The notes beneath the pieces were generated by a model. It was not told the DNA's origin. It saw nothing but the letters and a program-made list of their open reading frames with translations, and searched no databases. DNA of 7,679 nucleotides from DAOTXK01 sp034435395. GTDB taxonomy: Bacteria > Chloroflexota > Anaerolineae > Aggregatilineales > Ch27. The position numbers and the translations under genes were made by a program. Positions 1 to 6,148 of the stretch are shown here, piece by piece. How positions within the stretch are numbered: position 1 is the stretch's first letter; each line of letters opens with the position of its first letter. Location of the stretch: NCBI GenBank assembly GCA_034435395.1, contig DAOTXK010000391.1, positions 1 to 7,679 of the forward strand, in the 5' to 3' direction.

Positions 1-114
1 GCGCTCGCTGGCGGCTCGCCGTTGGACGGTGCCCTCGATTTGATCGTGCTGGCAACCTTCACCATGGTTTTATTCGGCCTAGCCGTCTACGTGCTGGCGC
101 GGCGGATGGAGTAG
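1..114 (+). CDS. C-terminal end of a membrane protein, probably an ABC-2 type transporter permease (5' end outside window)
   Basis: Frame 1 is open from the window edge to a TAG at 112-114, giving 37 residues. They contain one strongly hydrophobic segment of about 20 residues (from LIVLATFTMV to about AVYVLA), followed by a short positively charged tail, ARRME. A last transmembrane helix with a basic cytoplasmic tail is typical of ABC-2 type permeases, which export drugs, lipids or polysaccharides with a separate ATPase. That identification is an inference from a very short piece; any polytopic membrane protein could end this way. The next gene starts 39 bases downstream on the same strand with no visible terminator between, so the two may be co-transcribed. 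Confidence 0.55.
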   Translation, partial: ALAGGSPLDGALDLIVLATFTMVLFGLAVYVLARRME

Positions 115-153
115 ATTGACAAGCCTTCACAGCGGCGCTGCGAGGAGACAGAT

Positions 154-411
154 ATGCTGACAATCAAAATCCTGGGCGCGCACTGTTTTAACTGCGAGTG
201 GCTGGCCCAAGCCACCAAAGAAATATTGGATGAGATGCTGCTCGGTCAGGGCTATGAAATGCAGCTTGTGACCGACTGGTCGGAGATAGCTGCCTATGGC
301 GTGTTGCGCCTGCCGGCGCTGGTGGTGAACGAGCAGGTGTTCGTCGCCGGGCGCGTGCCTCGGCGCGAGCAGATTGCGCAGTGGGCGCTCCAGTCTGCGG
401 GCGCAGGGTGA
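154..411 (+). CDS. Small thioredoxin-fold protein (MTH895/TM0996-like redox-active disulfide protein)
   Basis: 85 residues, the usual size of the mini-thioredoxin/glutaredoxin-like family once called redox-active disulfide protein 2. Residues 2-8 form the first beta strand (LTIKILG), followed by the active-site CFNC at 11-14 at the start of a helix. The middle TDWSEIAAYGV and the cis-proline loop LPALVV (Pro54) match the family pattern, as does NEQVFVAGRVP, the final strand pair, before the last helix. The expected role is cytoplasmic thiol-disulfide exchange, delivering electrons to a partner enzyme. The partner is not known; neighbours are a membrane protein end upstream and an iron-sulfur protein downstream. 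The ATG is supported by a GAGGAG ribosome site at 142-147. Family assignment is strong, physiological role is not. Confidence 0.88.
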   Translation: MLTIKILGAHCFNCEWLAQATKEILDEMLLGQGYEMQLVTDWSEIAAYGVLRLPALVVNEQVFVAGRVPRREQIAQWALQSAGAG

Positions 412-439
412 CAAGGCCTAGCAAGGGTTGTGACGTATC

Positions 440-467
440 TTGACTCGATCGCGCTGGTCCCAATAAC
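440..467 (+). promoter_or_regulatory. Possible sigma70-type promoter upstream of the ferredoxin gene
   Basis: TTGACT at 440-445 matches the -35 consensus in five of six bases. AATAAC at 462-467 matches the -10 box in four of six, with a 16-bp spacer. It lies in the 116-base gap before the ferredoxin start at 528. The fit is only fair and the gap could equally be read through from upstream. Confidence 0.22.
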
Positions 468-527
468 TCCCCTGGCTGCTAAACAATTTCCCGCCGCATA
501 GCTTGCAGCTGACATGGAGGATGACAA

Positions 528-893
528 ATGAGCGGAGATAACAACCTGAACAAGTCGTGGCATGGCGTGCCGCGTGAGGAAATCGAGTGGTATCCCACCA
601 TCGTGGCTGAGCGCTGCCTGGGCTGTGGGCTTTGTGTCACATCCTGCGGTCGGCAGGTGTATCGTTTTGACTATGACGCCAATGTGCCCGTCGTCGACAA
701 CCCCCTTAATTGTATGGTGGGCTGCTCGACCTGCGCCACCATCTGCCCCCGTGATGCGATTGAGTTTCCCTCACGTGGCTACCTGCAACAGTTGATCCGG
801 GAGAGGAAACTCGTCCGGCAGAGCAAGGATATGTTGCGCGATCACCCGGAGCAGTACCGCTTCGAACGAACGGACGTTGAGCAGGAGGACTAG
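528..893 (+). CDS. Small 4Fe-4S dicluster ferredoxin-type protein
   Basis: 121 residues with two cysteine motifs. The first is CxxCxxCxxxC at 30-40 (CLGCGLCVTSC); the second is CxxxCxxCxxxCP at 62-74 (CMVGCSTCATICP). Together they should bind two [4Fe-4S] clusters and carry electrons in the cytoplasm. The first motif ends in CG where most ferredoxins have CP, and the second has one extra residue between its first two cysteines; both can shift redox potential or cluster geometry. The N-terminal 28 residues (including EIEWYPTIV) and the charged tail 85-121 lie outside the clusters and may bind a partner. A GGAGG site at 516-520 supports the ATG at 528. The next, broken NifX-like frame starts one base after the stop, so the two were surely one transcript. 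No electron partner can be named. Confidence 0.92.
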   Translation: MSGDNNLNKSWHGVPREEIEWYPTIVAERCLGCGLCVTSCGRQVYRFDYDANVPVVDNPLNCMVGCSTCATICPRDAIEFPSRGYLQQLIRERKLVRQSKDMLRDHPEQYRFERTDVEQED

Positions 894-894
894 C

Positions 895-960
895 ATGAAA
901 ATCGCCGTGGTTTCCGATGATGGGATCACCATCAGCCAGCATTTTGGCCGGGCACAGTAG
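895..960 (+). pseudogene. 5' remnant of a NifX/NifB-type (dinitrogenase iron-molybdenum cofactor biosynthesis family) gene
   Basis: The ATG lies one base after the ferredoxin stop; the frame encodes 21 residues and then TAG at 958-960. The peptide MKIAVVSDDGITISQHFGRA is the standard start of the small NifX/NafY/NifB C-terminal family, including the conserved SxHFGRA segment, which normally goes on for another 80-100 residues. Nothing after the stop resembles the family in any frame I read, so this is a truncation rather than a single nonsense mutation. The intact protein would bind iron-sulfur or metal-cofactor precursors. Outside nitrogen fixers such proteins often sit beside ferredoxins and P-loop ATPases, which suits the neighbour here. 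The break lies at about 955-960, where the zone of gene remnants begins. Confidence 0.8.
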
Positions 961-1019
961 AGTCTTGGGCGCATAGCTGTCGTGACTTTGATGTTTCTGA
1001 GACCGCGAGTAACCAGCGA

Positions 1020-1421
1020 TCACGCCTTGGCACTGATCTCTTCGATGGCGGCAGGCCGCTGCTGTGCCTGACGGATGCGCTCCATATCGAACTTCACCTG
1101 ACGGTCAAAGGTGTAGATGCCGTTCTGCTCCTGGTAGATGTCAGTCAGCTGGGTATAGCAGTAGCCAAACATGTGGGGGTTGCCCAGCAGGACGGCGCAA
1201 AGCCCTTCAAAGCGTTCGTAGAACTCATCAATGGTCTTGGGCCGCTCGCCGTATCCCCAGGAATCCTCCCCCTCCTTAACAGACGCATTCCACCAGATGC
1301 CACCAAACTCGCTGACAAAGTACGGTTGGCCACGATAAGGGATAGACCATTCTTCCAAACTCCCTCTGGCCACTGGCCTGACAGGTGGCCACTCGAGTGA
1401 CCACCTGATTCGGCGCGGCAA
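1020..1421 (-). pseudogene. C-terminal remnant of a glycoside hydrolase family 2 enzyme
   Basis: An open frame of 133 residues beginning at a TTG, with a TGA two codons further upstream. From about residue 21 (position 1361) it reads like the end of the GH2 TIM barrel of beta-glucuronidase/beta-galactosidase-like enzymes. Signatures are PYFVSEFGGIWW (32-44), WGYGERPKT (55-63), FGYCYTQLTDIYQEQNGIYT (85-104) and DRQVKF. Glu38 in SEFGG is in the position of the catalytic nucleophile. A full enzyme has roughly 600 residues; the sugar-binding and sandwich domains, the first barrel strands and the acid/base residue are all missing. Residues 1-20 (MPRRIRWSLE onwards) do not look like GH2 and span the palindrome at 1382-1407, so the break is near 1362. 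Expected to be non-functional. Confidence 0.85.
1382..1407. repeat. 26-bp near-perfect palindrome centred on CTCGAG
   Basis: The two 13-base arms, CAGGTGGCCACTC and GAGTGACCACCTG, are reverse complements except for one pair (1389/1400). In RNA from the minus strand that pair becomes G-U, so the minus-strand transcript could fold almost perfectly. It lies at the 5' edge of the GH2 remnant, between that remnant and the IS3-family end. No T-run follows on either strand, so it is not an obvious intrinsic terminator. It may be a protein-binding site or a recombination scar. Confidence 0.6.
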
Positions 1422-1451
1422 AGGAATTCACGGCCTTGATGTGATCCCCGT

Positions 1452-1558
1452 TGACGACATGCCCCGTTTTACCGGACAGCTTTCATTTTGTTGAATTGAC
1501 ATTCAAACGCCATCGGGCTGGTGTAATCCAACGACGAGTGGAGGCGCTGGCGATTGTA
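1452..1558 (-). mobile_element. IS3-family element remnant: transposase OrfB C-terminus and probable right end
   Basis: On the minus strand, 1558 down to the TAA at 1469-1471 encodes YNRQRLHSSLDYTSPMAFE and then ten more residues. This is the very characteristic end of IS3-family OrfB (DDE integrase, rve domain), normally written YNxxRxHSSLGYxSPxxFE. Immediately past the stop, the segment around 1452-1478 (plus strand GACATGCCCCGTTTTACCGG) resembles the terminal inverted repeat of such elements, with the plus-strand TG at 1452-1453 as a possible outer end. The catalytic part of the transposase and OrfA are absent, and an in-frame TGA lies just before the tyrosine (1559-1561), so only about 29 codons remain. 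The exact element boundary and a target-site duplication cannot be fixed from this copy. Confidence 0.8.
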
Positions 1559-1602
1559 TCAGGACTCTTTGAAGATTAAGCGGGATTGTCGCGGGCAAAG
1601 TA

Positions 1603-1767
1603 ATGCCGATTTTAGTCGGTCACAAGCTCTGCAAAGTGGAAGAGCAAGGACAGCTGCGACTGCTGGCAGAGTTAGAAAGCAGAGGCATGGCTCAGGATTT
1701 TGCCCAAACAGCGCGAGCACCCGTGAACATGCCCCGATTCAGTGGAGGAAAACCTAAGAGAAGGTAG
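1603..1767 (+). other. Unidentified 54-codon open frame, possible C-terminal gene remnant
   Basis: The frame is open from 1573, with an ATG at 1603 and a TAG at 1765-1767. It starts MPILVGHKLCKVEEQ, continues with a leucine- and glutamate-rich stretch (LRLLAELESRG) that should be helical, and ends in a basic tail, GGKPKRR. The composition looks protein-like, but I do not recognise the family. There is no ribosome site before the ATG. The frame begins just past the broken edge of the IS3-family remnant, so it is more likely the cut-off 3' end of a larger gene than a complete small gene. It converges with hyuB and ends 36 bases before the hyuB stop. Confidence 0.25.
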
Positions 1768-1803
1768 ATTGAATTGGGGAGAAGCGATACACGGCAACAG
1801 AAC

Positions 1804-3564
1804 CTAACGACAACCTCGTATCGCTTTCGCTTGGCGGCGACGCATGGCATCCCGCCGTTTTTGGGTAGCCTGTTCGTCGATTGACAGGTCATCGCGGAAC
1901 ACCACGCCGTAATCGCTGTCCGCCTTGTCCCGGCTGATATAACCATTGACGACGTCAGCCCGCACCCGCTGTGGATCCCGCTCCCATGGCTGGCCGTAAC
2001 CACCGCCGCCGCCGGTGTAATACGTGACGGTATCGCCCGGCTGCAACCGCCAGGCGCTCACTTTCAGCATGTGGCGCTCGTCTTCCGCCCCCTCATTGAT
2101 GACCACATCGGGGCCAACGGCATCCCGTCCGCCAAACAGGCCCCAGGCCGGGGTCACGGAGCGCTCAAACCACAGGTACAACAAGGCAGGGGCGTCCATC
2201 ACATACTGCCGGAACACGCCACAACCGCCCCGATACTTCCCCGGCCCCCCGGTGTCCGGACGGATGCCGTACTTCATGATGCGGATGGGGTACTTGTTCT
2301 CATAAACCTCAACCGGCAAATCCTTGAAGGCCCCATTCACGTTGTTGATCAGGGCATCCTGTCCATCGTCGCCATCCCACGCCCCCCAGCCACCAGTGTT
2401 CGGCTCCACCGCCAGATAGCGGGCATGGCCTTTCCGTGGGTCGAAACCGGCGAAGCAGGTCACCATCGAATCGCCATAATGCGCCCCGGCCACTCGGTCC
2501 GGCATCACTGGCGCCAATGCCTTGACAAAAAGGTCGCTCAGCAGACCCTGGGGGGTGAAATACCACTGGCAGGGCGCGGGCTCCTGGGCGCAAAAAATGC
2601 TCCCCGCTGGCGCGTTGATGGTGAGCGTGGTGAAGGTCCCTCCATCGACCGGGCGCTCCGGGTTGATAAGCAATTTGAACGCCATGCGTAATCCGGAAAT
2701 GGTCTGGGCGAGGCCCGAATTGACCGGCCCTTCCGTCATAGGGGATGAACCACTCAGGTCCACCGTCATCCGGTCGCCCTTGATCTCAATCATTAACCGG
2801 ACGGGAACCGGGCCGTTGCCCCGCCCGTCGTCATCGAGGAAGCCTTCGGCAGCGTATACGCCGTCGGGGATGGCGGCGATCGCGGCTCGCTCCAATGCTG
2901 CCGTCTGCCGGTAGATCTCTTCCTTGACCGCCGTGACCGTGTCGTATCCGAAGCGGTCCAGAATGGCCTGAAAGCGTCGTTCCCCGGTGCGAGCCGCTGC
3001 AATCTGAGCGCTGAGGTCGCCGATCAGGGAATAACCATACCGGCTGTTTCGTCTCAGCAGCTCGATCACGTCTTGGCGCGGTTGTCCGTTCTGGTAGAGT
3101 TTGGTGGGCGGCCAGCGCATCCCTTCCTGGTAGATCTCGACCGAGTCTGTCGGCTGACCGGGGTCTTTGGCCCCCACATCCAGCCAGTGAGCGCGGCTGG
3201 CGGAGAATCCCACCAGTCTGTCCTGCCAGAAGATAGGGGCCATGATGGTCGCATCGTTGAGATGGGTGCCGGTCATGTAGGAATCGTTCATGTAGACGAT
3301 GTCGCCGGGCTGGAAAAAATCCCAGCCGTGCAGCTCCGCCGTCAGCTTGACGCATACTTCCAGATTTCCCAGAAAGAGCGGCACACCCACCGACTGCGCC
3401 AGGACATCGCCGCGATCGTCCAGCAAAGCCACCGCAGCATCCGCCCCTTCGTAGATGACCGGGCTGTAGGCGCTGCGAATTAGCGTGGCGTTCATGTCGT
3501 TGGCTATCGCAATAAACGCATTGCGCAGGATTTCAACCGTGACAGGGTCTGGTTTACCGCTCAT
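1804..3564 (-). CDS. hyuB: Hydantoinase B/oxoprolinase family subunit (N-methylhydantoinase B-like)
   Basis: 586 residues, normal for HyuB, and similar over the whole length. It starts with the typical MSGKPDPVTVEILRNAF. Family marks include IYEGADAAVALLDDRGDVLA (38-57), the metal/active-site region NDSYMTGTHLND (93-104), RAHWLDVG (124-131), EIYQEGMRWPP (143-153), PDTGGPGKYRGGCG (436-449) and the glycine loop GGGGGYG (518-524). HyuB works with HyuA as an ATP-dependent cytoplasmic enzyme that opens cyclic amides (hydantoins, 5-oxoproline) or, in relatives, carboxylates ketones. The substrate cannot be read from sequence. The start at 3564 is chosen because its ATG overlaps the hyuA TGA (ATGA, 3561-3564), a GGAG lies 8 bases upstream, and family similarity begins there; the open frame further upstream to 3678 is not family-like. 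The basic tail (RRRQAKAIRGCR) is unremarkable. Confidence 0.95.
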   Translation of the reverse strand: MSGKPDPVTVEILRNAFIAIANDMNATLIRSAYSPVIYEGADAAVALLDDRGDVLAQSVGVPLFLGNLEVCVKLTAELHGWDFFQPGDIVYMNDSYMTGTHLNDATIMAPIFWQDRLVGFSASRAHWLDVGAKDPGQPTDSVEIYQEGMRWPPTKLYQNGQPRQDVIELLRRNSRYGYSLIGDLSAQIAAARTGERRFQAILDRFGYDTVTAVKEEIYRQTAALERAAIAAIPDGVYAAEGFLDDDGRGNGPVPVRLMIEIKGDRMTVDLSGSSPMTEGPVNSGLAQTISGLRMAFKLLINPERPVDGGTFTTLTINAPAGSIFCAQEPAPCQWYFTPQGLLSDLFVKALAPVMPDRVAGAHYGDSMVTCFAGFDPRKGHARYLAVEPNTGGWGAWDGDDGQDALINNVNGAFKDLPVEVYENKYPIRIMKYGIRPDTGGPGKYRGGCGVFRQYVMDAPALLYLWFERSVTPAWGLFGGRDAVGPDVVINEGAEDERHMLKVSAWRLQPGDTVTYYTGGGGGYGQPWERDPQRVRADVVNGYISRDKADSDYGVVFRDDLSIDEQATQKRRDAMRRRQAKAIRGCR

Positions 3565-5585
3565 GTTCGCTGCTCCGCCGTGATAATGATGTTCCCCAGG
3601 CCGTCCACGCACGCCTGGTACCCTGGAGGGATCACCGTCGTGGCTGTATCTTCTTCCACGATCATCGGGCCTTTCCACTGAGTGTTGTGCTCCAACCGCA
3701 TCCGCTGGTAGACGGGCGTGTCCAGCGCCCGGCCGCCAAACACCACCTGCCGCCTGTCGATAATGGGATTCTGGCCCGCCTCCACCGGCTCAAAGACCAT
3801 CGGTTGGCGGTTTATCCGCCCCAGGGCAGCCAGGCGCAGGTTCACAAATTCGATGGGCGCGGCCGGTGTCGAGTGACCGTAGCGGTCGTGGTAGGCCGCA
3901 TGAAACGCCCCGCCGATTTGCTCAGGCGTCATGGCCGGGGTGATGGGCACATTCACCGAGTATTCCTGCCCGATGTACCGCATGTCGCTGGTCAATTCAA
4001 AGTACATACGGTCCGGTTGAATACCTTCCGCGCTGAGGGCTTCGGTCCCTTCCGTCACCAACTCGTGGTAGACGTTCCACACATCGCCCATGGTCACGGC
4101 GTCAAACGCGTGGTAGAAGGAGCGCATCAGGTCGTGGCGAAGGTCGGCCTGCAACATCCCCAATGCCGAGAACGCGCCAGGGCTGTTGGGCACAATGATC
4201 TCCCTGATATCGAGTTCCTCCGCCAGCCAGACGGCGTGCATGGGACCTGCGCCGCCAAACGCCACCAGCGTGTAGTCGCGGGGGTCAATGCCACGACTGA
4301 CCGTAATCGTGCGGATGCCGTCGGCCATGCGGCCATTGATCACCGCCAGGATGCCCTCGGCCAGCTTAAGGTCTTCCATATCCAGTTGGGAGGCCACTTT
4401 CCGCACCGCCTCCCTAGCCGGCTCCTCATACAGCGTTATCCGCCCACCCAGCAGGCTGCTGGGGCCGATGCGCTTCAGCAGCAGATTCGCGTCGGTGACG
4501 GTAGGCTCAGCTCCCCCTTTGCCGTAACAGGCCGGGCCAGGATCGGCCCCGGCGCTCTGCGGCCCGACGCGCAGGCCGCCCGCCTCCACCCTGGCGATAG
4601 AGCCTCCGCCGGCGCCGATGGTGTGAATCTCCTGGATGGCCATCAGCAGCGGCAGCCCTTCCAGGTACGTCTGGGAAGTGACGGTGGGCCTGCCGCCACG
4701 GATCAGGCTCATGTCAAACGACGTGCCGCCCATATCGACGCAAATCAGGTTGGGCCGTCCGGTAGCCTCGGCGAGCGCCGTGCCACCAATCACGCCACCC
4801 ACCGGCCCGGACAGCAACGTCTGCACCGGATGTTTGATGGCTGTATCCACGGTCAGGATGCCGCCGCTCGACTGCATGACGTACAGCGTGCTTCTCACGC
4901 CGAGCTGATGCATCTCATCCTGCAGGCAGGTGAGATACTTTTCGACGGGCGGGGCGATGTAGGCATTCATGATCGCCGTCGACGCCCGCTCATATTCGCG
5001 CCATTCCCGTGCCACCTCGTGCGAGAGCGTGATCGATACTCCGGGCAGCGCCCTGGCCAAAATGTCCCGCGCTTCCAGTTCATGCCGGGGATAGGCAAAG
5101 GCATGAATGAAACACACGGCGACCGCCGGGATGTTTTCCTGCCTGACCTTCTGGATAATCGGCTCAAAATCCTCGGCGTGGAGCGGCGTGTGAACGGTGC
5201 CATCCCACAGCAGGCGTTCGCGCACTTCGTGAACGTCATGCCGAGGCACCAGACGTTGCGGCTTACGATACTTGAGCTTGTACAACTCCGGACGATCACC
5301 GCGCGCGATCACATAGGAATCGCGGAGTCCAGCGGTCGTTATCAAAAGGACGCGTGCCCCCTTCCGCTCCAGAAACGCGTTCAGCGCCACCGTCGTGCCG
5401 TGGACCATAAAATCGATGGCTTGAGGGTCTGGAATTGACTCCTCAATTCCCTTCAGGACTGCCGCAGAGGGATTGGCCGGCGTCGAGGGCAATTTGCCGG
5501 TGAAGGTTTTTCCGGTCTCCACCTCGCTGATAACCAGATCAGTGAACGTGCCCCCAATATCTGCCGAAACACGGTAACGCGCCAT
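3561..5585 (-). CDS. hyuA: Hydantoinase A/oxoprolinase family subunit (N-methylhydantoinase A-like)
   Basis: 674 residues, the usual length, with all three parts of the family. The N-terminal part has the ASKHA-type phosphate loop DIGGTFTD (9-16) and MVHGTTVALNAFLERKGARV (60-79). The central part has LLSGPVGGVIGG (257-268), a second phosphate loop DMGGTSFD (284-291), GAGGGSIA (324-331), GADPGPACYG (346-355), SRGIDPRDY (430-438) and GGAGPMHA (444-451). The C-terminal part has YIGQEYSV (537-544) and VEEDTATTVIPPG (643-655). The subunit binds ATP and activates the substrate for the HyuB-containing complex in the cytoplasm. An ACGGAG ribosome site (5595-5600) precedes the ATG. It is first in a two-gene operon with hyuB. 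No transporter, racemase or carbamoylase gene is attached, so the substrate (hydantoin, 5-oxoproline, ketone or other) stays open. No frameshift or lost motif is seen. Confidence 0.95.
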   Translation of the reverse strand: MARYRVSADIGGTFTDLVISEVETGKTFTGKLPSTPANPSAAVLKGIEESIPDPQAIDFMVHGTTVALNAFLERKGARVLLITTAGLRDSYVIARGDRPELYKLKYRKPQRLVPRHDVHEVRERLLWDGTVHTPLHAEDFEPIIQKVRQENIPAVAVCFIHAFAYPRHELEARDILARALPGVSITLSHEVAREWREYERASTAIMNAYIAPPVEKYLTCLQDEMHQLGVRSTLYVMQSSGGILTVDTAIKHPVQTLLSGPVGGVIGGTALAEATGRPNLICVDMGGTSFDMSLIRGGRPTVTSQTYLEGLPLLMAIQEIHTIGAGGGSIARVEAGGLRVGPQSAGADPGPACYGKGGAEPTVTDANLLLKRIGPSSLLGGRITLYEEPAREAVRKVASQLDMEDLKLAEGILAVINGRMADGIRTITVSRGIDPRDYTLVAFGGAGPMHAVWLAEELDIREIIVPNSPGAFSALGMLQADLRHDLMRSFYHAFDAVTMGDVWNVYHELVTEGTEALSAEGIQPDRMYFELTSDMRYIGQEYSVNVPITPAMTPEQIGGAFHAAYHDRYGHSTPAAPIEFVNLRLAALGRINRQPMVFEPVEAGQNPIIDRRQVVFGGRALDTPVYQRMRLEHNTQWKGPMIVEEDTATTVIPPGYQACVDGLGNIIITAEQRT
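3573..3576 (-). promoter_or_regulatory. Ribosome binding site of hyuB inside the end of hyuA
   Basis: GGAG read on the minus strand, 8 bases before the ATG whose last base is shared with the hyuA stop region. It lies inside the last codons of hyuA. With the 4-bp overlap this indicates translational coupling, which would keep the two subunits near equal amounts, and it fixes the hyuB start. Confidence 0.7.
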
Positions 5586-5675
5586 GTCTGCAAGCTCCGT
5601 TCCAATTGATCCACTGCTGCTGGCTTCCTGCTGCTCCAGTGCATTGCGGACGGGATGAACAACCGCCGCGTGCCC
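5586..5675. promoter_or_regulatory. Leader of the hyuAB operon; no clear promoter recognised
   Basis: This region must hold or adjoin the minus-strand hyuAB promoter, since everything further upstream on that strand is decayed. TAGAAT at 5677-5682 (minus strand) resembles a -10 box, but I find no good -35 at the right distance. No operator-like inverted repeat or riboswitch-like fold was seen. Confidence 0.2.
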
Positions 5676-6148
5676 CTATTCTACCAACGAATCACCCGCA
5701 GCGGTCGTCGGCAAAGTTAGAAGTTGTGGGCCTCGTCCACGCTGAAGCTGGCGCGGAGGTCGTTGTGGAAGGGGCCAATCCCCCGGCCCTGCCGGTCCAA
5801 CTCGACGCACCGGCGGACGAAGTCATAGCCGCTGATGCGTTTCTTCAAGCGTTCAGACAGCGGCTCGCCGGCCGGTTGCTCGTCTTGCGGCCCTTCTGGC
5901 GGCTCAAACGCCAGCAGTGGCAGGTCGTCGCTGGAGGCCGGCGCGCGGGCCAGGACCGCCTGAACAAACGCCTCTGGGACGCGGTCGGGGGAGGCCAGCA
6001 GCCGGACCTGATCCCGGATGCTGGGAGCCCCCGGCTCACCCTTCAGGGTGACAAAATAGCAGCGCCGTCCGCTCTTGTGGTGGATGCCCAAGGGGAGCCG
6101 CACCAGTGCCCCCGGCCCGGTGGTCAGCCGGTCTTGTGTTTGAAGCAA
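5676..6148 (-). pseudogene. Decayed primase-polymerase (AEP-type) plus CHC2 zinc-finger remnant
   Basis: The uninterrupted part, 6148 down to a TAA at 5717-5719, gives 143 residues from a TTG. Near its start QDRLTTGPGALVRLPLGIHH and KSGRR (residues 5-29) match the late motif of archaeo-eukaryotic primase-like domains (G-x-LVRLPLG-H-K-G-R-R). After a linker rich in Pro and Glu, GYDFVRRCVELDRQGRGIGPFHNDLRASFSV spans about 107-137 and matches a CHC2-type primase zinc finger (normally GxCPFHxDxxPSFSV), but Gly125 replaces the first zinc cysteine. Past the TAA the expected rest of the finger reappears in other frames: FADDRCG at 5695-5715, then GDSLVE at 5679-5696 before a TAG. The catalytic N-terminal half is missing. 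Such PrimPols act in plasmid or phage replication and in some defence loci. Non-functional here; family call moderate to good. Confidence 0.7.

Larger units (their letters stand above)
1421..1803. other. Gene-poor stretch between the GH2 remnant and hyuB
   Basis: Apart from the IS3-family remnant and the unidentified 54-codon frame listed separately, I see no gene, RNA, promoter or terminator here. In particular there is no hairpin plus T-run downstream of either convergent frame. Neighbouring fragments lie on both strands with no shared logic, as expected of a rearrangement or decay zone. Confidence 0.6.

Noticed and set aside
1554..1757. 67-codon plus-strand frame over the IS3 remnant edge
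   Set aside because: It overlaps the broken IS end and the more protein-like 1603-1767 frame; the composition is not convincing.
2071..2691. 206-codon plus-strand frame opposite hyuB
   Set aside because: Antisense shadow of an intact HyuB; no domain or ribosome site.
3565..3678. Longer start for hyuB giving a 624-residue protein
   Set aside because: The extra 38 residues are not family-like and overlap the hyuA 3' end; the ATG at 3564 has a ribosome site, an ATGA overlap and the family N-terminus.
3687..5438. 583-codon open frame on the plus strand, opposite hyuA
   Set aside because: It lies wholly antisense to a full-length, motif-rich HyuA. Its translation is rich in His, Gln and Arg, has no recognisable domain, and is what GC-rich third positions of the true gene produce.
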